Shown: positions 34,931 to 46,892 of the stretch, in pieces
Position numbering within the stretch: position 1 is the stretch's first letter
Layout of the letters: every line of letters begins with the position of its first letter
From: Orobanche coerulescens
Taxonomy: Eukaryota; Streptophyta; Magnoliopsida; Lamiales; Orobanchaceae
Reading direction: 5' to 3'
Assembly (NCBI GenBank): GCA_033398695.1
Contig: CM065804.1
Span: forward strand, 48,391,501-48,455,500
DNA length: 64,000 nucleotides
Made by a program: the position numbers and the translations under genes
The notes under the pieces: model-generated
Databases searched by the model: none
What the model was told of the DNA's origin: nothing
The model's input: the letters and a program-made list of their open reading frames with translations, nothing else

Positions 34931-37900
34931 TACGGACAAATGCCTTGAATGCGGTGAGTGGGCCCTTTGGCGAAGGACTTGTCCCAAGATTAATGGCGCA
35001 TCAGGTACGGAACTTTTTGTTTTTGAAACTACTTGTTCCGCTACTGTATATTCTGCTTCATGGATTCTGGATTCAGGTGCCACTTCTCACATTTGTACTA
35101 TGAATCAGGATCTGGAACGAAGTAGAAAACTTGAAGCTCGGGAAATAATGATCACTGTTGGAAGCGGACAAAGTGTCGAGGCAACCGATATTGGATCAAT
35201 CCTTCTGGGTTTAGAATCTGGTTTTATTTTGACATTAGATGAAGTACTTGTTTTGCCCAAGGGGCATAAAAATATTGTATCCATTCCAGTCTTGGACCGG
35301 AAAGGATTTTGTTTCTTCATTGGCAATGGAAGTTGTAAAATTTATTTTCGAAATAAATTGGTTGGAACAGCTACATTGTTGAATGGTTTATACCATCTGA
35401 ACATGCAAAATAAAACAGCAGTGAACACTATAACTAGGAAACGTGGTAGGAAAGATACTAATCAAGCTCTTAAATGGCACCTTAGACTTGGTCATGTTGG
35501 TCAGACCAAGGTTCAGAAAATGGAAAAGGATGGACTTTTAAGTCCATTGGGTGTAGAACCCTATCCAACTTGTGAATCTTGCCTTAGAGGCAAAATGACT
35601 AAGTTCCCCTTCACAGGGACTTTTGAAAGGGTTGCCGATAAACTTGGATTGGTGCATACCGATGTTTGTGGTGCTTTAGAAGTAGCCCGAGACGGATATC
35701 AATATTTCATAACGTTCATAGATGATCATATTAGGTATGGGATTGTGTACTTAATGAAACATAAATCTGAAGCCTTTGCTAAATTCAAAGAATTTAAGGC
35801 GCTAGTTGAATATCAAACTGGATGTCATATCAAAGCACTTCGGTCGGACCGAGGTGGCGAATATATGAGCACTGAGTTTGATGAGTTCCTTAAGGAACAT
35901 GGAATAGTTTCACAATTCACGCCTCCAGGAACCCCACAGTTAAATGGTGTTTCAGAAAGGAGAAATCGGACTTTGTTGGACATGGTTCGCTCCATGTTAA
36001 ATTACACTGATTTACCTATTTACCTGTGGGGATATGCCTTACTAACCGCTGCCTATATCCTAAATAGATGTCCTTCCAAATCTATTCCTATCACTCCGCG
36101 TGAGATGTGGAAGGGTAAGAAACCAAGCCTTAATCACATAAGGATTTGGGGATGTCCAACCTATGTCAAAAAGGCTAAGGTGGACAAACTGGAAGCGAGG
36201 TCCATAAAAGGACGTTTCATAGGATACCCAGAGGACTCAATGGGTTATCTATTCTACATGCCAGAAGACCATAGGGTCGTTGTGGCATTACAAGCGCACT
36301 TCCTTGAGGATGAATTCATTCAGGAAGGTGGCTCGGGTAGAAATATCTCTTTGGAAGAGCATAATGAAACTCCTAAGGAGACATCAGGGATCAAGAACCG
36401 AACCTATTGTAACATAACCTCCACTTCGAAGGTCTGATAGGGTATCTCACTTACCTGAGAGGTATGGCTATACACATGTCGAGGAACTGGGTCTCCACGA
36501 CACACCTGATAGCAGTGAAAACGACCCTGTCACCTATGACCAAGCGATAGTGGATGTAGACTCTGATAAATGGCAAGAAGCAATGGAAGCTGAGATAGAC
36601 TCGATGCATACCAATCAGGTCTGGACTCTAGTAGATCTTCCAACTGGCATGAGGACTATTGGAAATAAATGGATCTATAAGAGAAAGACTGATGGGGATG
36701 GCAAGGTTGATGCCTATAAGGCCAGGCTTGTGGCAAAGGGTTATACCCAAAGGGAAGGAATCGATTATCATGATACCTTCTCGCTTGTAGCTATGATAAA
36801 GTCGATTCGCATGATGCTTGCCATTGCTGCCTATTATGATTATGAAATATGGCAAATGGACGTCAAAACGGCTTTTCTAAATGGATACCTCGAGGAGGAA
36901 ATCTATATGGAATGACTAAGGGTTTTGTGTCCAAAGATAATATTCATAAAGTGTGTAAGCCGCAACGAGCCATTTATGGTCCAAGCAAGCTTCTCGGAGT
37001 TGGAACCTTCGATTTGTGAAGCGATCAAGGACTTTGACTTCGTGCGAAATGAGGAGGAACCGTGTGTTTACAAAAGGTCGAGTGGGAGCAACATTGTGTT
37101 CTTAGTACTATATGTAGATGATATTCTACTTATAGGAAATAACATAGCAATGCTCAGCACTGTGAAAGCTTGGCTTTCTAAAACGTTCTCCATGAAAGAC
37201 TTGGGAGAAGCTTCCTATATTCTAGGGATCCATCTTTACAGAGATAGACCGCGAAGAATGATAGGACTTTCCCAAGCCCTTTATATCGATAAAATCCTGA
37301 GAAGATTCAAGATGGATGAATCTAAGAGAGGGTTCCTTCCCATGCGACATGGAATTCATCTCACCACGAAAATGTGTCCTCAAAGTGAGGAAGACAAGAG
37401 AGAGATGAGTAAGGTACCCTATGCCTCGGCGATGGGTAGCCTCATGTACGCTATGTTGTGTACGAGACCGGACTTAGCCTACGCTGTGAGTATGGTAAGT
37501 CGATTTCAAGCAAACCCGGGAAGGGAACATTGGACCGCCGTAAAGAACATTCTTAAGTACTTAAGAAGAACTAGTTATTTAGTTCTTACTTATGGTGGTG
37601 GAGAATCAAGGTGATTGGATTAACCGATTCTGATTTTCAAGGAGACAATGACGACTCTAAGTCGACATCTGGGTATTTGTTTACTCTCAATGGAGGAGCG
37701 ATTCTTGGAGAAGCTCCAAGCAAACCGCTCTTGCAGATTCCACCGCCAATCGTAGTATCAAGTCGCCTCGGAGGCTAGCAAAGAAGCATTTTGGATGCGA
37801 AGTTTATACAAGAACTTCAAGTGGTGCCTAACGCAGAGTTGCCTATATCACTATTCTCGTGATAATGATGGAGCTGTCGCCCAAGCCAAGGAGCCGAGGG

Positions 37901-37986
37901 CTCACCACAACACCAAGCATATAGAGAGAAAGTACCACATCGTTCGAGAGATGGTGGAAAAGGATATGTTTCATTGGAAAGAGTAG
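34930..37986 (+). pseudogene. pol: Copia-2 pol, unit A: protease, integrase, reverse transcriptase, RNase H
   Basis: The copia order (integrase before reverse transcriptase) is clear. Protease reads WILDSGATSH (aspartate 35070). GAG-pre-integrase reads WHLRLGHVGQTK and CLRGKMTK. Integrase has D, D-35-E at 35661, 35847 and 35955, exactly spaced. The frame is open from 34728 to 36437, then shifts. Reverse transcriptase (36550-37614, stop at 36913) has WIYKRKTDGDGKVDAYKARL and YVDDILLIGN (37117). RNase H at 37615-37986 has DSDFQGD and STSGYLF and is broken by several shifts. Most breaks fall where the family sequence would contain CTG or CAG. Confidence 0.9.
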
Positions 37987-38094
37987 ACTCGGAAGACAAT
38001 GTCTCGACCCACCGACTAAGCCATTATCTCAGGCCGTCTTGGAAAGACATCTGAAGAACATGGGTATTGGATATCATGATGTGTGGCATTGAGT

Positions 38095-38107
38095 GCAAGT
38101 GGGAGAT
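38095..38107 (+). other. Copia-2 polypurine tract, unit A
   Basis: AAGTGGGAGAT immediately precedes TGTTAGG of LTR2. Confidence 0.75.
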
Positions 38108-39017
38108 TGTTAGGAATATGCCCTCGAATTCCACTCAGGGGATGAGAGAGTAGGGGCATTGTACTTGTAATTATGGAATAAATAATAAAAAAGGCAATTC
38201 GATTCATTCACTGTTTATTGTATTTCAATTGCATTCTTGACTTGGTAAACATTGAAGTGAAGTACATGTAAATAAACTGAACATTCCATTCTCGTTATGG
38301 GATAAGAGAAAATGCACTGGAAGTGTTTAAAGTTTATTTACGTAAATCGTTCGCAAGTCAATAAACTTAAATGGGCATTAAGTTTTTAATAAGATTTGTA
38401 TAACTAATGCTAGGACATGTGCATGTCTTGATAGCATAGTTATAAGTATATTGGTGGGACCAGTATACTCGAACTCGACTCATACTCGATTCAGTCACAC
38501 GGTATTCACTCTCGGAGAGTCGATGACGAATCGAAAGGTTGTGATAGTATACGTGGACCTTTGACTTGAGGGTTCAGTAGAAGATGTGCCTGTGACGTTT
38601 AGTTTGTCATTAGAGTAGTTAGACTCATTTGCTTAATTGCTGAGTCGACCTCGAAGTGCGGACTATACGGGCAGGTAGCAGTCTTTACTGTACGCCAAGA
38701 AAGGATTCTATCTCCTATTAGTGAGCAGGCGAATGTCCTATACGGTTAATGGCAAATAAGATCATAAGTCTTTGGCCAAAGCATTCTGATATAGTAGTAT
38801 TAGATACACTATTGATCAGTTGGTCTTAATTTGCATTAACACATGTATAAAGTTTAGTCAACAGTAGGGTTTGACTTTACCCTGACCCGAAGACTTGACC
38901 GGGACATCTGATGAAGGGTCTATACGTATATAGTATTCACGACATAATGGTTCTAGAATGATCCCTTCATTCGTTCTCAGTCGGGGTTTACAGTGCGGCC
39001 CGCTAGGCTGGCTAAGT
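38108..39017 (+). repeat. Copia-2 shared LTR2, left half
   Basis: It matches LTR1 closely until GGCTAAGT, where Gypsy-2 is inserted. TAAGT (39013-39017) is repeated at 52465-52469. Confidence 0.95.
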
Positions 39018-39185
39018 TGTAATACCCGTACTTTTATTGTCTGTTTGACTCTGCCATCCTCCTTATTTTTTTTTGTCGCTCTGTAAATGCTTGGAGACGT
39101 GGTTGATATTGCTATTGAGTTTCGTATCTCGTTTGGTTCTTCATCATGTCGTTTAGACCTTGCGGGAATGTTCTGTGCTAGAGAA

Positions 39186-39703
39186 TTAGCGTACGCTAGG
39201 CCTAGACTAACGCACGCTAATTCTGCTTGATTAGCGCACGCTAGCTCTGAGCCGTAGCGCACGCTAAGAGTATCAGTCAGGTCAGAACCAGTATTCGGAC
39301 TGCTCTCTGGACTGGCGGATTAACGCACGCTAGGAGTTTGTTAGCGCGCGCTATCCATGTATAGTAGCGCACGCTAACATCCGTCCGTAGCGCACGCCAC
39401 GGCCGTCGGCAGAGGCGATGTAGTTGCCGGGTTTTCGACTATCGAGATAGCGTCGCTAGGCTTCGACTAGCGCACGCTAAAGCTATAGCATAACGCACGC
39501 TAAGCATTGGCGGTAGCGCACGTTAAGCATTGAGCAGGGCAGAGTCAGTAAGTTCTGGACTCCAGTACTGGATGCCATATTTTGGGCTAGCGCACGCTAG
39601 GGGCAAATGATTAGCGCACGCTAACGAGACCGACAGGAGCCACTGGACTATCCGGTGACTTCGCTAGCGCACGCTAATGAAGGAGGCGTAGCGTGCGCTA
39701 GAC
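39186..39703 (+). repeat. TTAGCGCACGCTAA near-palindrome array in Gypsy-2 U3
   Basis: About sixteen copies with 15-60 base gaps occur, mostly as TAGCGCACGCTA. A few are exact palindromes (TAGCGTACGCTA) and one has TAGCGCGCGCTA. The array stops about ten bases before a TATA-like box. It is repeated in the 3' LTR at 46098-46607. Function as an enhancer or protein-binding array is inference. Confidence 0.88.
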
Positions 39704-39711
39704 TGGACATA

Positions 39712-39721
39712 CATAAATATG
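39712..39721 (+). promoter_or_regulatory. TATA-like box of Gypsy-2 5' LTR
   Basis: CATAAATATG lies directly after the palindrome array and is followed by a pyrimidine-rich TCATTTCCCACCATCTTCAC start-like region. The same sequence is at about 46623 in the 3' LTR. Confidence 0.45.
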
Positions 39722-40325
39722 GCAGTTGACTTTATTTTCGTCATTTCCCACCATCTTCACTCCTTTTCGACGGGAATCACTCGGGAGAGGCGATCTTAGG
39801 CGTTTGGAAAGCGATCTTCCTTCTAACAACAATATATTTGCTTGAAGAACAAGGATTTCTCAACATCTAATTCCTCCTAACGTCCGAATCAAGGTAAAAA
39901 TCCTTAGAACCCTACCTTTTGGGAATTTTGGGGTTTTTCGTAGATTTGTCCGATTTACCCGTTTTGAAGCTTGAGAACCTTGAGATTATGATGTATCTAT
40001 ACCGTGTGTATACTTTTCCTACGATTTTATGGTTTAGATTGTGCCGTTTTTGGACTTGTGAGATTTAGGACGATTTTCCAACCTTTAGTTGATTATCCGT
40101 ATATCTTTATGAATCGTAGACGGGTTTGGGGAGTTCCTTCGTGTAGTTTGAATATGGATGATTGATTATCATACTCCTTGCGAATCATTTAGGTGCCGGA
40201 AGCGCGTTCTTGGACCTACCGAACTCATACCCTTCCTCCGTTCAATTTTCTCGATGTCTCAAAGGCAAGTATACATTTATGATTGTGCGTTCTCGACTTT
40301 GAAAGTAAGAGGAATTGATGGTATG

Positions 40326-40505
40326 ATATGAACGAACCGTTTTTACGGCATTCATAGATATATTGATGGCATATTATGAGCGAACCGTTTTACGGCATTC
40401 ATATATGTATTATTGGCATGTAACGAGCGAACCGTTTTGACGGCATTCCTACATGTAACGGCGTATGATGCGAGCGAACCGTTTCTACGGCATTCACATA
40501 CGTCA
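40326..40505 (+). repeat. Four-unit GAACCGTTTTTACGGCATTC repeat in Gypsy-2 LTR
   Basis: Units of about 45-50 bases contain GCGAACCGTTT-ACGGCATTC. CCGT and ACGG can pair around the T-run. They are repeated in the 3' LTR at about 51757-51938. They lie downstream of the TATA-like box and so may be transcribed. Confidence 0.82.
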
Positions 40506-41035
40506 TGAGATTTTAGTCATTAGGAATACTAGTCTTAAATTGATGAATTGACGGATTACATTTACTTTATTGTCGAGGAGTATTGTGTTTCATACTTGAT
40601 ATACTTGCACTAGCTATTCGACGGCTAACCCCTTTATGGAAATACGTTTCATGTATTTCGAGTTCCGAGAGATCGGACAGCAGTGCAGGTCAGCATGAAG
40701 ATCGTGGGCAAGAGTGATACTGTGTTGGTCTTCCAGTTATGTTTTGAGTTTTCCATTCAGTGTTGTTGTACTGGATTGATTATTGAATACTCGAGTATTG
40801 TTTTCCTCTTTCCTTGAAGTTCCGGCCTGTGTTTGCCGAAGTATTGATTTGTGATGTAATGTCTGTGAATACATTGGTTATGTTTTTGGATACCCTTGTA
40901 TCGTCTTTCTCCCCATTATATGTAGACCTTCTCGGTCAAGTTTTATAGTTCCGCGTATGTTTAGCCTTGTGTGTCCCACGGCGGGGCTCACGGCGCTGTA
41001 ATATACCCTGAATAACTTGGGGGTGTTACAGAATA

Positions 41036-41047
41036 TGGTATCAGAGC
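41036..41047 (+). other. Gypsy-2 primer binding site (initiator tRNA-Met)
   Basis: TGGTATCAGAGC, five bases after the LTR end. Confidence 0.9.
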
Positions 41048-41274
41048 TTAGGTCTATGGATACCTAGGCTGTCGGTCTTTTGGGTCGAATGAGTCGTCAA
41101 TTTTTCACAGTATCACTACTCTGCCATCATCACAGTGCGACCGGTACTTGTAAGACCTCTTACTCTTCTGATGTTTCCTTATTCATTATGCTTCATCTAT
41201 GGATGTTCTTGCGAATCGATCACCTTAATGACGTGTGTTTGAATTGTGCTTACGTACCTTGTGTGTTCTTCAGT

Positions 41275-42909
41275 ATGTCAGCTGGTAGGGGCCGTGGCCG
41301 TGGTCGTGGCCGTGGACGAGGAAGAGGTGTGGCGCGCCGTTTCCATCGATTGATTGCGGGGTCGACCAACCCCAGTTTGTCGAACTCGGTGCATCCCGAT
41401 ACCGAGAGTCAGCACGATCAGTCAGGCGGTCAAGGGAACAACGCGGACGTTGGAGTGGCGAATGCACTTCAACAATTGGCTACTCAAATGACTATTTTGG
41501 CCCAAACTGTTCAGATGAATAACCCGAACCCAAACACGGATGCCTTGCTCCAGAATGTAATCCGTATGCACCCTCCATAGTTTGGCGGTGCCACAGACCC
41601 GTTGGGCTGGGAAGACTGGCTAGCGGAATTAGAAAAGATTTTCGAAGCGGTTGATTGCCCCGAGGTGAGGAAAGTACCAATTGCCCAGTATTTCCTCACT
41701 AAGGAGGCCGCTACTTGGTGGAAGGTCATCAAGCCACAGGATCGTATTGCCTCGTGGGACGAGTTTAAGGTGCTCTTGGAGACCGAGTTTTGTCCTTGGC
41801 CGGTACGAGAGAGCCGAATCCGAGCCTTCTTCGAGGCTAAACCGCAAGGTATTCCCGTTTCGCAGGCGATCGTGGAGTATAACCAACAATTGATCCATGT
41901 GAAGGATCAAGTGCGTAACGAGCGTGATAAGATCCGTTATTTTGATATGCGGATGAATTTGGATTTACGGCGGTACATGGCCGGATTTGCTTGTACCACA
42001 CTAAAAGAGTATCAAGACAGAGCTTTGGCCCATGATATGTTGAGCCCCGACAACGATACCGTTGAAGAACCGAAGAAACAGAAAGTTGCGGGAAATTTTT
42101 CTGGATCTAAAGGTGGCAACTTTCAGAAGTCTCAGACGACTAACCGTTTCGCCGGACAGTCGTCGCGTTCTAATAAAGGGAAGAGGGGTTACCGTTCCAC
42201 TCCAGGTACCTCAAATCGCACGGTGACTTGCTATAACTGTGGCCGCCCAGGCCACTTGAATTCGGAATGCTACTTTCCACCATTAAAGTGTCACACGTGT
42301 GGACAGATGGGGCATAGAGCGGTTTATTGCTCCGAGCCGAACCAGACTTTGGACACTCGGGCTTCTGCCCCAACACCACTTGATCAAGGTATTAATCAGC
42401 GGCAATCTTTTGGTCAACCTCAGCAGAATTTCGGCAGGGGCCGGGGACGGGGTCAGAATGCTGGAGGGGGAAACTCTAGCGTCGGTTCGGTACAACCACG
42501 GGTTTATGAGATGCGCCGAGCAGACGAACCCGACGCGGCGGTGGCTTCAGGTACCATTCATATTCTATCTCATCCAGTCCGTGTACTTTTTGATTCGGGT
42601 GCTACACATTCTTTTATTTCTTTGGAGTGTGTACGCCGTTTGAATATAACTTGTGTGACTACTTGTGATCCCTTCATCGTGAGACTGCCTAGCGGGGATA
42701 GAATTGTGGGGAACCGGGAGATTAGAGATTTTCCGGTGATTATATCCGGTATGGAATGGTTATCGAACCTGATTGTAGTTGATATGGAAGGCGAGGATGT
42801 AATCCTCGGTGAGGATTGGCTTGATAGTCATCAAGCGATTATGAATTACCGTACCAAGGTTGTCACCATGATGACTGAAGACGGTCCAGTACTCATTTTT
42901 GGGGCGTAA
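41275..42909 (+). pseudogene. gag: Gypsy-2 gag and protease
   Basis: The ATG at 41275 (MSAGRGRGRGRGRG, arginine-glycine rich) is preferred over the more upstream in-frame ATG at 41080, whose extension does not look like gag. The frame carries one TAG at 41578 and then stays open to 42909. The gag core reads WLAELEKIFEAVDCPE, WWKVIKPQD, and YFDMRMNLDLRRYMAGF. Two intact CCHC knuckles, CYNCGRPGHLNSEC (42230) and CHTCGQMGHRAVYC (42290), follow. Protease reads VLFDSGATHSFIS with its aspartate intact at about 42592. The frame ends 42907, before reverse transcriptase. Confidence 0.92.
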
Positions 42910-45897
42910 GTCGGGCTACCCAAGTTACTTATCGGTGCCATGAAGGCCGTAAAACTTTTGAATAAAGGTTGTGCGGGCTATTGGTGTTATGCCTTGAAAA
43001 TGGAAGGAAAGCGAAGTCGATCTCTCTTCGATTCCGGTTGTTAATGAGTATCTGATGTTTTTCGGATGACCTCCGGGATTACCGCGATTGAGAAATAGAG
43101 TTTACCGTGGACCTAGAGCCGAGATGCGGCTCCGATTTCTAAAGCACCTTACCGGATGGCACCTTCCGAAATGCAAGAATTGAAGAATCGGTTGGGAGAA
43201 CTTCTGGAAAAAGGATATATCAGACCGAGCGCTTCGCCTTGGGGCGCGCCTGTTCTTTTTTGTGAGGAAGAAGGATGGTTCACTACGTTTGTGCATTGAC
43301 TACCGTGAGCTGAACAAAGTAACCATCAAGAACAAGTATCCTTTGCCACGTATAGACGATTTATTTGATCAATTGCAAGGGGCTGCAGTTTTCTCGAAAA
43401 TTGATTTAAGATCCGGGTATTACCAACTCAGGGTGAAGGAGTCGACGTTAGAAGACGGCGTTTGGACGAGATATGGGCATTATGAATTTGTAGTTATGCC
43501 TTTCGGGTTGACTAATGCACGTGATTTTCATGCAATTAATGAATAAGATATTCGCCAGTACCTCGACAGATGTGTAGTCGTCTTTATCGACGACATCTTG
43601 ATCTACTCTCGAGATAAGGAGGAACATGCCCGACACTGCGTTTGATATTAGACATTTTGAGAACCGAGCACCTCTATGCAAAATTCTCGAAATGTGAATT
43701 TTGGTTGGAAGAAGTTATGTTTCTCGGCCATGTGATTTCGGCCGAAGGGGTTCGTGTAGACCCAGAAGATCGAGCGGTGCTAGATTGGGCACCGCCTAAA
43801 AATGTTAAGGAGGTTCGTAGCTTTTTGGGCCTTGCTGGTATTACCGTCGGTTTGTCGAGGGTTCTCGAAACTCGCTCGACCGCTACGAAATTACTCCGAG
43901 AAGACCGAAAAGTTTGTTTGGACGGATGAGAGACAATGAGCTTCGATGAACTAAAGAGACGATTGACTTAGCGCCGATTCTAACTTTACCACATGGTAGC
44001 GAAGGCTTTGCGGTTCTGATGGCGCTTGGTCAAGGCACAGGTTGTGTCCTTATGCAGCATGATAAGACAATAGCTTTTGCGTCACGACAATTAAAGCCTT
44101 ACGAAATGAATTATCCTACTCACGATTTGGAATTAGCCGCAGTTGTCTTCACACTCAAGATTTGGCGACATTATTTGTATGGTTCTTCGTGCCGGATTTA
44201 TACCGATCACAAGAGTCTGAAATATATTTTCAGTCAAAAGGAGCTGAATATGAGACAGAGGCGTTGGTTAGAGTTGATAAAGGATTATGATTTGGAAATT
44301 CTTTACCACCCCGGAAAAGCTAATGTCGTTGCGGATGCTTTGAGCCGCAAATCGGCATCTCTTCAAATGCTCGAGGTTCTTACACCTCAGACAAAAATCC
44401 GTCGGGACTTAATTGAACAAGGGATAGAAGTTTGGCTTCAACGAGTGCAGGGGCAACTGTGTACTCTCGAAATTACTTCGTCTTTAGTTGATGACATCAA
44501 AGGGAAGCAGTGGAGTGACCCGATGATTTCTCAACTGAAGGAAGATGTAATTAAAGGAAAAGCTCCGGCTTTATGGTACACGAGGATAGTATTACGAGAT
44601 TTGAGGCGAGGCTTTGTGTTAGAACGATTTAGAGTTGAGACAGAGAATTCTCCGAGAAGCGCATGCTACGCCTTACTCAATCCACCCCGGGACGAGTAAG
44701 ATGTACAAAGATTTGAAGCGAAATTTTTGGTGGAATAACATGAAGAAGGATGTTACGGAGTTTGTACTACGGTGCTTGACGTGCCAACAAGTCAAGATCG
44801 AACATCAACGACCGGCGGGGTTGTTGAAACCGCTTCCCATTCCCGAGTGGAAGTGGGAAGACATTTCTATGGATTTCATCATCGGCATGCCGAGAACTCG
44901 GGCCGGAATGAATATGATTTGGGTAGTTGTCGATCGGTTGACCAAGTCTGCACACTTTTTGGGTATTAAGGATACTTGGGGGCCGGATAGACTGGCTCGA
45001 ACCTTTATTGCTGAGATCGTGAGGTTACATGGTGCCCCCAAAACCATTGTTTCTGATCGAGACGGCCGTTTCGTATCGCACTTTTGGCGAGCCGTTCATC
45101 GGGCTTTGGGTGCCGAGTTGAGATTGAGCACTTCTTTTCATCCTCGGTCGGATGGTCGACAGAGAGGACGATTCAAGCGTTGGAAGATATGTTACGGGCT
45201 TGTGCCTTAGACTGGAGTAATGATTGGGAGCTTCACTTGCCGTTGATCGAGTTTGCTTACAATAATAGTTGGCATGCGTCGATCCAAATGGCACCCTTCG
45301 AGGCACTTTATGGTAGGCGATGTAGGTCGCCATTATGTTGGGACGAGGCTTCCGAACTAGTTGGGACGGAGCCGGATATGTTGATGGAGACTAAGGAAAA
45401 GATTACTATTATCCGGACCGATTATTGGGCGCCCCAGTCGTCGAAATCTTATGCGATACTCGTCGACCCTTGGAGTTCGAAGTGGGGGATCATGTCTTAC
45501 TCAAGGTGTCGCCGACCCGTGGAGTTTTCCGCCGGGAAAAAGGGGAAACTTAGTCCGAGGTATATCGGACCTTTCGAGATTTTGGACGAGTTGGAGATTT
45601 AGCTTATCGCTTGGCGTTGCCTCCACTTTGAGTCACGTCCATAGTGTTTTTCATGTGTCTCGATTGAGGAAGTACGTAGGATCGAGCCACATCATCGATT
45701 ACGATGAGATTGGCGTGGCGAGGATATTACCTTTCCGAGAGAGACCCGTGAAGATCCTTGAGCGTCGCGAGAAACAACTTCGGCATAAGACCATTCCACT
45801 GGTTAAAGTGCAATGGTCGAGACATGGAGTCGAGGAGGCAACTTGGGAGACGGAAGAGAAGATGCGGGTGGAATACCCCGAACTATTTATTTCTTAA
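42910..45897 (+). pseudogene. pol: Gypsy-2 pol: reverse transcriptase, RNase H, integrase, chromodomain-like end
   Basis: The domains are recognisable but in many frames. Reverse transcriptase (43140-43660) reads [20 protein letters not shown], then [20 protein letters not shown] after a shift at 43258, and FIDDILIYS at 43582. RNase H (44019-44360) has [17 protein letters not shown] and [13 protein letters not shown]. Integrase (44640-45600) has CLTCQQVK, D at 44872 and 45056, and E at 45162 in a shifted frame. The end (45730-45897) reads LVKVQWSRHGVEEATWE, chromodomain-like. Several shifts are one-base changes within expected CAG or CTG words, for example just before the integrase glutamate. 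Confidence 0.9.
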
Positions 45898-45916
45898 GTT
45901 TCGGGACGAAACTTCT

Positions 45917-45930
45917 TTTAGAGGGGAGAA
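45917..45930 (+). other. Gypsy-2 polypurine tract
   Basis: AGAGGGGAGAA stands directly before TGTAATACC of the 3' LTR. Confidence 0.88.
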
Positions 45931-46892
45931 TGTAATACCGTACTTTTATTGTTATCATTTGACTCTGTCATACTCCTTATTTTTTTTTGTCGCTCTGTAA
46001 ATGCTTGGAGATGTGGTTGATATTGCTATTGAGTTTCGTATCTCGTTTGGTTCTTGATCATGTCGTTTAGACCTTGCGGGAATGTTCTGTGCTAGAGAAT
46101 TAGCGTACGCTAGGCCTAGACTAACGCACGCTAATTGCAGCGATTAGCGCACGCTAGCTCGAGCCGTAGCGCCGCTAAGAGTATCGATCGAGTCGGAACC
46201 GGATTCGGATTGCTCTACGGGTGGCGGATTAACGCACGCTAGGAGTTTGTTAGCGCGCGCTATCCATGTATAGTAGCGCCGCACGCTAACATCCGTCCGT
46301 AGCGCACGCCTTCTGGCCAGAGGCGATGTAGTTGCCGGGTTTTCTGGACTATCAGATAGCGTACGCTAGGCTTCGACTAGCGCACGCTAAAGCTATAGCA
46401 TAACGCACGCTAAGCATTGGCGGTAGCGCACGTTAAGCATTGAGCAGGGCAGAGTCAGTAAGTTCTTGACTCCAGTACTGGATGCCATATTTTGGGCTAG
46501 CGCACGCTAGGGGCAAATGATTAGCGCACGCTAACGAGACCGACAGGAGCCACTGGACTATCCGGTGACTTCGCTAGCGCACGCTAATGAAGGAGGCGTA
46601 GCGTGCGCTAGACTGGACATACATAAATATGGCAGTTGACTTTATTTTCGTCATTTCCCACCATCTTCACTCCTTTTCGACGGGAATCACTCGGGAGAGG
46701 CGATCTTAGGCGTTTGGAAAGCGATCTTCCTTCTAACAACAATATATTTGCTTGAAGAACAAGGATTTCTCAACATCTAATTCCTCCTAACGTCCGAATC
46801 AAGGTAAAAATCCTTAGAACCCTACCTTTTGGGAATTTTGGGGTTTTTCGTAGATTTGTCCGATTTACCCGTTTTGAAGCTTGAGAACCTTG
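45931..46892 (+). repeat. Gypsy-2 3' LTR, left part
   Basis: It matches 39018-39980. The palindrome array is at 46098-46607. It ends at ACCTTG, where the TR-GAG element is inserted; CCTTG (46888-46892) is repeated at 51409-51413. Confidence 0.95.

Larger units (their letters stand above)
39018..41030 (+). repeat. Gypsy-2 5' LTR
   Basis: This 2013-base LTR has about sixteen TTAGCGCACGCTAA-like near-palindromes at 39186-39703, a TATA-like ATAAATAT at 39713, and a four-fold hairpin repeat at 40326-40505. Confidence 0.95.

Noticed and set aside
39186..39703. Regular short repeats that could suggest a CRISPR array
   Set aside because: Units are 12-14 base near-palindromes with irregular gaps, present in both LTRs of a plant retrotransposon; there are no unique spacers of constant length and no cas genes.
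41080..41274. Upstream in-frame ATG for Gypsy-2 gag
   Set aside because: The extension is hydrophobic and cysteine-rich and not gag-like; the RG-rich start at 41275 fits this family better.
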